Below are positions 60,101 to 64,000 of a DNA stretch of 64,000 nucleotides, one piece after another. A model generated the notes under the pieces. That model saw nothing but the letters and a program-made list of their open reading frames with translations. It was not told the origin of the DNA and made no database searches. The DNA comes from Neodontobutis hainanensis (Eukaryota; Chordata; Actinopteri; Gobiiformes; Odontobutidae): assembly GCA_024349245.1 (NCBI GenBank), contig JALDNG010000041.1, forward strand, positions 1,821,001 to 1,885,000, read 5' to 3'. The position numbers and the translations under genes are program-made. Within the stretch, counting starts at the first letter, position 1. Every line of letters begins with the position of its first letter.

Positions 60101-61873
60101 CTCGCACTCCTGACCTGTGTGTGAGCGCGACAGAGAAAAACTGTATTATCATCAAAGGCTATAGCCATTGTCAAATACAACTGAAAATGTTGGTATTTGT
60201 TTTGATCAAATCTTGGGATGAGAATGTCCAACATGTGCAATGCACTAAACAATATACAGTAGCAACGAGGTGTGGGAGCTCAATACCTCAATTAAAACAA
60301 AATGATGTGACAAAAATGTTTATACATACCTATACCATGTCCACGCTTGCATGAGTACTGAAGATTATGATGGAGGTTTTGAGGTAAAGAACACTGGCCT
60401 TTACTGTGTGGGCACAGACGAAATGATCCAGTCCAGTTTCCATCTTTTCTACATCGGATCAAATTGGAAGTGATGCTCTGAAAAATAACACTTACATTAA
60501 CTAATAACCATTAATAACCTTCAAACATGCACACAAAAACAACAAGGGAGGCCAAGGACACAGAAGGTATCCCGCTGCAGAAGGGGAAATACAATCCAAT
60601 TTTTATTAGGCATCCAAGCCTCAATGCCTCAGAGTCATAGCAGATTAAAAGGTGTATACATTTCAAAAATCAGTGTCAGGCCTATTCTGGAAATCAATAC
60701 CAATCTAATTATTATGGCGTCAAATTGAGTAGAGCTAAGGGAGACAGGAAAGAACAGGCAAAGAGACAAAGAGGTTCAGCCAGTAAGGGCAGACTAACAA
60801 GCATTTAATAAAACTGCACGTAAAGTGAATTTATGACTTACTGTAATAGCTATTGTAAGTATTTCTACATTGTATGTTTTTAATCTATCAAGAAGTGAAC
60901 AAGATCAGCTGCACAACACAGTCAATCAGACAAAACACATAGTTCAAGCAGGCATAGAGAGACAGGAAATAGATGGACAGACCTGCTTGCATGGAGCGTG
61001 CAGCAGCCTCACCGTATGGGCAGAGCCTCCCGTGGCAGCGATAGCCCTTTTACCGGCAGGTTCAGTACAGTTGAGTCTGCAGACACTGTCAAAGCGGAAG
61101 CCGTCAGTACAGTGATAAGAGCCGTGGAAGATGGGAGGCGGAGGATCACACGTCACTGGCTCACATGCTCCTTCCAACCAGCTGCCGTCTTCAGTGCACT
61201 GCCGCTTAAATGCACGTCTAAACAGAAAAAAAGTTCATGTTAATACTTGCTAATCTCGAAATGGAAGTTGCATAAAATAAACGTTTTCGTATATTTGCGT
61301 CTTGACCTCTTGGGCTTGTTGGTGACATGGTAGCCCGGTTTGCACTTGTACTTGCAGAGGGTGCCCACTTTCAGGTCACTTTGATTACAGCGTTTTGTCT
61401 GTAGCACAGCGTTGGGTACAGGAGGAGGAGCTGGGCAGCGGAGTTCACACAGGGCCTCAGGGAAGGACCACAAACCATCTTCTAGACAAGTTAACGTGTT
61501 GTTGGCGCCTGGAAGAAGGATCGCATTTATAGACAGATAGACCTGGATATTTTTCTATAAAGCTTTGAACCATGACCCTTTGCACTTATAAGTAATATCT
61601 CACTGTCTATGCCTCATCAGAATCCAACAAATGCTAAGAATTTTGTGTTGCCTTGTTGTGTTGCGTTGTTAACAGATTTTGTGTCTTACCAATTTGCTGT
61701 GCAGGTTCTCGACATTGGAAAGTAATCTTCTTGCCATAGGTGGTTCCCTCAGGGTACATGAAAATAGCAGGATGAACATGGTACTTGTCTGGCATACCAC
61801 AGTCTACAGGTTCACACGACACCTGCTTGTTCCACTTCCCATTTGCACAGGTTATTGTCACTGATGATTTTGA
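51003..61873 (-). CDS. pappa: Pappalysin-1 (PAPP-A), C-terminal 375 residues (eight exons)
   Basis: Exons in gene order: 61873-61690, 61508-61307, 61217-61013, 60477-60330, 60114-59999, 57002-56931, 56314-56219, 51107-51003. The total is 1128 bases with consistent phases, ending in TGA. The protein contains the end of CCP1, CCP2 to CCP5, the third Lin12/Notch repeat (YCDAVNNRAFCNYDGGDCC) and a tail starting VIPFPMSCD. These match mammalian PAPPA (EPVTCDPPPP, RAFCNYDGGDCC, PFPMSCD) better than PAPPA2. PAPP-A is a secreted zinc metalloprotease of the metzincin group that cleaves IGFBP-4 and IGFBP-5, releasing IGF. Its catalytic domain lies upstream of this window. The CCP modules bind cell-surface glycosaminoglycan, and LNR3 pairs with upstream LNRs to set IGFBP-4 specificity. 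In teleosts it may be one of two copies. Confidence 0.95.
51108..56218 (-). other. pappa: pappa last intron (5.1 kb)
   Basis: Contains a repeat scrap at 51589-51765. The rest, 51.8-56.2 kb, is AT-rich with no recognised gene or element. The frame at 51323-51814 is built largely from the repeat. Confidence 0.8.
51589..51765 (+). repeat. Repeat composite: hAT-like end, C-run and SINE-like fragment
   Basis: caggggtccccaaccc is a hAT-type terminal start. It runs into about 16 C's, then gtccagggtttgactcccgg (a B-box-like tRNA segment), tttctgtgtggagtttgcat, gttcttcctgtggg and ggtacttcggtttctaccac. The second half is the 5' half of the common teleost repeat whose 3' half is seen at 6800-7062. Both parts are truncated. 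Confidence 0.6.
56219..56314 (-). CDS. pappa: pappa exon: third Lin12/Notch repeat
   Basis: The acceptor is tcttgtctag and the donor gttagt. It encodes 32 residues, PFIGDSYCDAVNNRAFC, NYDGGDCCQSIVKTK. The calcium-binding LNR pattern C..VNN..FC..DGGDCC is intact, including the Asn and Asp ligands. In PAPP-A this distant LNR cooperates with LNR1-2 in the catalytic part. Confidence 0.96.
56315..56930 (-). other. pappa: pappa intron (0.6 kb)
   Basis: AT-rich; nothing recognised. Confidence 0.9.
56931..57002 (-). CDS. pappa: pappa exon: end of CCP5
   Basis: The acceptor is tatcctacag and the donor gtaaga. It encodes 24 residues, SIVCTMGLKWYPHPEFLHC and IKGCE, phase 0 on both sides. Mammalian PAPPA has VVCTAGLKWYPHP at this position. 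Confidence 0.94.
57003..59998 (-). other. pappa: pappa intron (3.0 kb)
   Basis: Contains an ATT microsatellite at 59685-59711 and a C/T-rich stretch near 58093-58150. No recognised gene or element otherwise. Confidence 0.85.
59685..59711. repeat. ATT microsatellite
   Basis: Nine perfect ATT units within a pappa intron. Confidence 0.93.
59999..60114 (-). CDS. pappa: pappa exon: CCP5 middle
   Basis: The acceptor is cacacacag and the donor gtgggt. It encodes QECELSCRESINEVV, ILPSNMTMETVL and KEHWRNPQKVK. Mammalian PAPPA has SCLDHNSESIILPMNVT then HWLNPTRV. The sequon NMT occupies the conserved NVT position. Confidence 0.92.
60330..60477 (-). CDS. pappa: pappa exon: end of CCP4, start of CCP5
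   Basis: The acceptor is tgttatttttcag. The donor used is gtatgt at 60329, which gives HGIG-QEC, aligning with YAIG-SEC in mammals. A donor six bases earlier (gtatag) would shift the exon end but aligns less well. It encodes SITSNLIRCRKDGNW, TGSFRLCPHSKGQC, SLPQNLHHNLQYSC and KRGHGI. Sequon NWT present. Confidence 0.92.
60478..61012 (-). other. pappa: pappa intron (0.5 kb)
   Basis: Nothing recognised apart from normal splice borders. Confidence 0.9.
61013..61217 (-). CDS. pappa: pappa exon: end of CCP3, start of CCP4
   Basis: The acceptor is tttttctgtttag and the donor gtgagg. It encodes RAFKRQCTEDGSWLEGAC, EPVTCDPPPPIFHGSYHC, TDGFRFDSVCRLNC and TEPAGKRAIAATGGSAHT. The RAFK-QCT-DGSW-EGAC-PVTCDPPPP block is nearly identical to mammalian PAPPA. 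Sequon NCT present. The loop after LNCTEP differs in sequence from mammals. Confidence 0.96.
61307..61508 (-). CDS. pappa: pappa exon: end of CCP2, start of CCP3
   Basis: The acceptor is gatccttcttccag and the donor gtcaag, which is weaker than usual, with C at +3. It encodes ANNTLTCLEDGLWSF, PEALCELRCPAPPPVPN, QTKRCNQSDLKVGTLCKYKC and KPGYHVTNKPK. Mammalian PAPPA has LTCMEDGLWSFPEALCEL at the same place. The sequon NNT is present. The intron to the next exon is only 89 bp, normal for teleosts. Confidence 0.94.
61690..61873 (-). CDS. pappa: pappa exon: end of CCP1, start of CCP2
   Basis: The acceptor is tttctctttcgacag and the donor gtaaga. It encodes SKSSVTITCANGKW, NKQVSCEPVDCGMPD, AIFMYPEGTTYGKKITFQC and REPAQQI plus one base. 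The start phase is 0. Like the next exons it begins just before the third cysteine of a CCP module. CCP2 lacks two cysteines that CCP3-5 keep (see findings). Confidence 0.92.
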
Positions 61874-64000
61874 CTGTCGAAAGAGAAAATTTGATGGTTC
61901 AATATGAGGCGGACCACAATCTAATGTGACAGATTCATGTTCTACACACACTTTGAATGTTTACCTCGTAAAATCCGACGAGTGCAATTCAGCACTCAAT
62001 CCAACAAGTTTCCAATCAGTGTGTAACCTTACAAAGCTTGATCAGACTTAGCTTACTGTATGTCAGTAAGCTGTGTGGGCTTCTCAGCAGATCAAGTAAC
62101 TGCTGATAGCATTTGTAAGGTCAAGTCATGCCACTTAGACAATTGATATCCAACAAATGCACGATCAGCCCGAACACAAAACACATTGACTTTAGTGGAA
62201 GTGTGACAACCTATGAAAATACACACACTGCCACAGGGGAATTTGCAACCACTGAAATACCACAGTCGGCAAAGGTGTCCCTTTACTGTTCTATATTTTT
62301 GTCCTGCAGCAAAGAAAGAACTTTGTGAGGCGTGTTTTGAAATGTATGGCATTTACAATCCACACTGAAAAATTATATTGATATAATGTGTAAGCATATG
62401 TTAAATTCTGCTGTAGGGGTGCAAAAAGAATGAAAAGGAGGGCAAGAGAGGTAGTAGTATAGTAAACAAACTTATGCTATTTACATTAGATTCCCTGTAC
62501 ACTGAGGTATTTAGTTTATGCTATGCAGGTGCCTACTATCTGTACAATACAGAGATAACTATATGTTTTGTGTCAACACAAAATAGATAGGTTCTCTGTA
62601 TTGCTTACTTTATTATTATAATGAAGACTCACATTTTTTCAAAAGCCCTTGACTTTTGATTAAAAACAGCCACGAAGGTTACAAGAGGTTATGACCTTGC
62701 AACTTTGGTAAAAAAAAGTGAAAGACATATGCCTTGTATTAATTTTAACAAGTTCACAAGTATATGCTTACTTGTTTTCTACAAACATATTATGTAAAAA
62801 ATGTGGTATAATATTTCAATGATTATTTGAATATTTTTTGTTTATGTTGTTAGGTATTTTTTACATTTCCTATTAGAAATAGCTGTGATTTTTGCACATT
62901 ATTTAAGCTGTGGTAGTATATTTTTGGTGATAAGATCGAGATGGTGAATGGTAAGCTAAAGCATCTTCCAAACCGCAAATGTTTTTATTCTGTTCCATTA
63001 CATGGCACCATGTAATGCAACAAAAATGCTTAAATTGATAGCTGCGCCAAGAACCTTCACAACAAAGCAATGAGCGCTCAATCATTTTAATGTCTACTTC
63101 TTAGAACCAAAAGTGTAAAACTAAACTTGTGTTTTTACCCTGAATTACATTGTCTCCTTGTTTGGGTTGACTTTAATTACACACATTCTTTTAAAGAGTG
63201 TCCAAACTTCAGGGCCACGCAGGCTGGACCCAGTTAGCATTACGTGTACTTGCTTCATAACCCTTTCTCTCTTCCCATGTATTTCTGTCTTTCATCTTGA
63301 TCCCATTACAATACAGCATAACAGTATCAGGTTCCCTTTAAATAAATAAGCTCCTTTCATATTTGGATGTCTAACAAAGTAACATATGCATCACATGTGG
63401 GTGCGTGTTGAAAAATAAATGGGTGTGGAGTTGACGGAGTCCGTAATGATGTGGGGTTTTGAAAAACATAAAAATATGTTAAGGTGTGCATTTTTCTTCT
63501 TATTTTGTTATGTTCACAGCTTTTTGTTCTGTATTCTTTCTAATTTGGGGGTGGCAGTATCTCAGTGGGTAGAGCAGTCGTCTTTCAACCGGAAGGTAGG
63601 CGGTTCGATTCCCGCTCTCCCCACAGTTCAGACTGTTGTTGTGTCCTTGGGCAAGACACTTAACCCACCTTGCCTCCAGTGACTGTAACACTGGTAATTA
63701 CTGTAGAACAATGTAAGTCGCTTTGGATAAAAGCGTCAGCTAAATGAAAAAATGTAAATGTAAATTTGAATCAGTTTAATTGTTGTGGTGAAGCTCAAAA
63801 GTATACATACTGTAACTGCAAACACAGATATATTTCCATCAGCCATGACTTGTATATAACCAAGCACAAAGTACTAACTGTATCTTGCATACCAAAGAAT
63901 TAGTTTGCTAGATCCTTTTGCAGTAGTCATTTTAACAAGGTTTCACTTTTCTGCTAAACAGAAGCCAGACAGATTAAGAGACAAATGAACTGACAAGCTG
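61874..64000 (-). other. pappa: pappa intron upstream of the CCP1/2 exon
   Basis: No further pappa exon is visible to the window end. The next should end with the first two cysteines of CCP1. The only recognised element is the SINE at 63549-63766. Confidence 0.75.
63549..63766 (+). repeat. tRNA-derived SINE, tail type A, young copy
   Basis: Starts gggtggcagtatctcagtgg with an A-box-like segment, then B-box ggttcgattcc, body cttgggcaagacacttaacc, and tail cgctttggataaaagcgtca, followed by atgtaaatgtaaat. It differs from the 9321 copy at roughly 8-9 positions in about 205 by eye, so both are recent. Confidence 0.9.

Noticed and set aside
61874..61951. In-frame upstream extension of the first pappa exon containing LDCGPPHIEPSNF, which looks like a CCP start
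   Set aside because: A good acceptor (tttctctttcgacag) precedes SKSSVTITC, and all other pappa CCP exons start at the same place before the third cysteine. The extension lacks the second cysteine and has no acceptor with a pyrimidine tract.

Overview
This is vertebrate nuclear DNA, almost certainly from a ray-finned (teleost) fish. Coding sequence is sparse, split into short exons with GT/AG borders and long AT-rich introns. The repeats are typical of teleosts: Tc1-like transposons, a Penelope-like element, an R4/Dong (Rex6-like) LINE, an APE-type LINE, tRNA-derived SINEs and hAT elements. The species cannot be named from the sequence alone.

The window holds the 3' ends of two convergent genes. 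On the + strand, six exons between 6190 and 42804 encode the last 315 residues of astrotactin-2 (astn2). On the - strand, eight exons between 61873 and 51003 encode the last 375 residues of pappalysin-1 (PAPP-A, pappa): parts of five sushi/CCP modules, the C-terminal LNR (Lin12/Notch repeat) and the tail. All splice phases join without a break in both genes. Sequence similarity picks ASTN2 over ASTN1 and PAPPA over PAPPA2, and mammals have the same tail-to-tail PAPPA/ASTN2 pair, so the linkage is ancient.

Layout: 1-6189, astn2 intron with a 934-bp hAT element and a possible internal promoter just before the first exon. 6190-7851, two exons. 7852-28097, a 20-kb intron that is a transposon graveyard: SINEs at 9.3-9.9 kb, a Tc1-like element split by a Penelope-like element at 10.0-13.2 kb, a second Tc1 relic at 15.5-16.8 kb, and an R4-type LINE with an inverted 5' part at 16.8-18.9 kb. 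28098-42804, the last four astn2 exons, with a degenerate APE-type LINE carrying a perfect palindrome at 32.8-34.4 kb. 42805 to about 44360, astn2 3'UTR with a fold-back MITE. About 44360-45640, the spacer between the genes, mostly one DNA transposon. About 45640-51002, probable long pappa 3'UTR. 51003-61873, pappa exons. 61874-64000, pappa intron with a young SINE.

Astrotactin-2 is a neuronal membrane protein involved in trafficking of the adhesion protein ASTN1 and other surface proteins. Pappalysin-1 is a secreted metalloprotease that cleaves IGF-binding proteins, and the C-terminal CCP modules seen here are known to bind cell-surface glycosaminoglycan. The two are neighbours but have no known joint biochemical role. 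I found no prokaryote-type system, RNA gene or novel protein-coding gene. The most interesting signals are structural: the internal start candidate in astn2, a lost cysteine pair in one pappa module, the LINE inversion, the young palindrome inside an old LINE, and the SINE tail swap.
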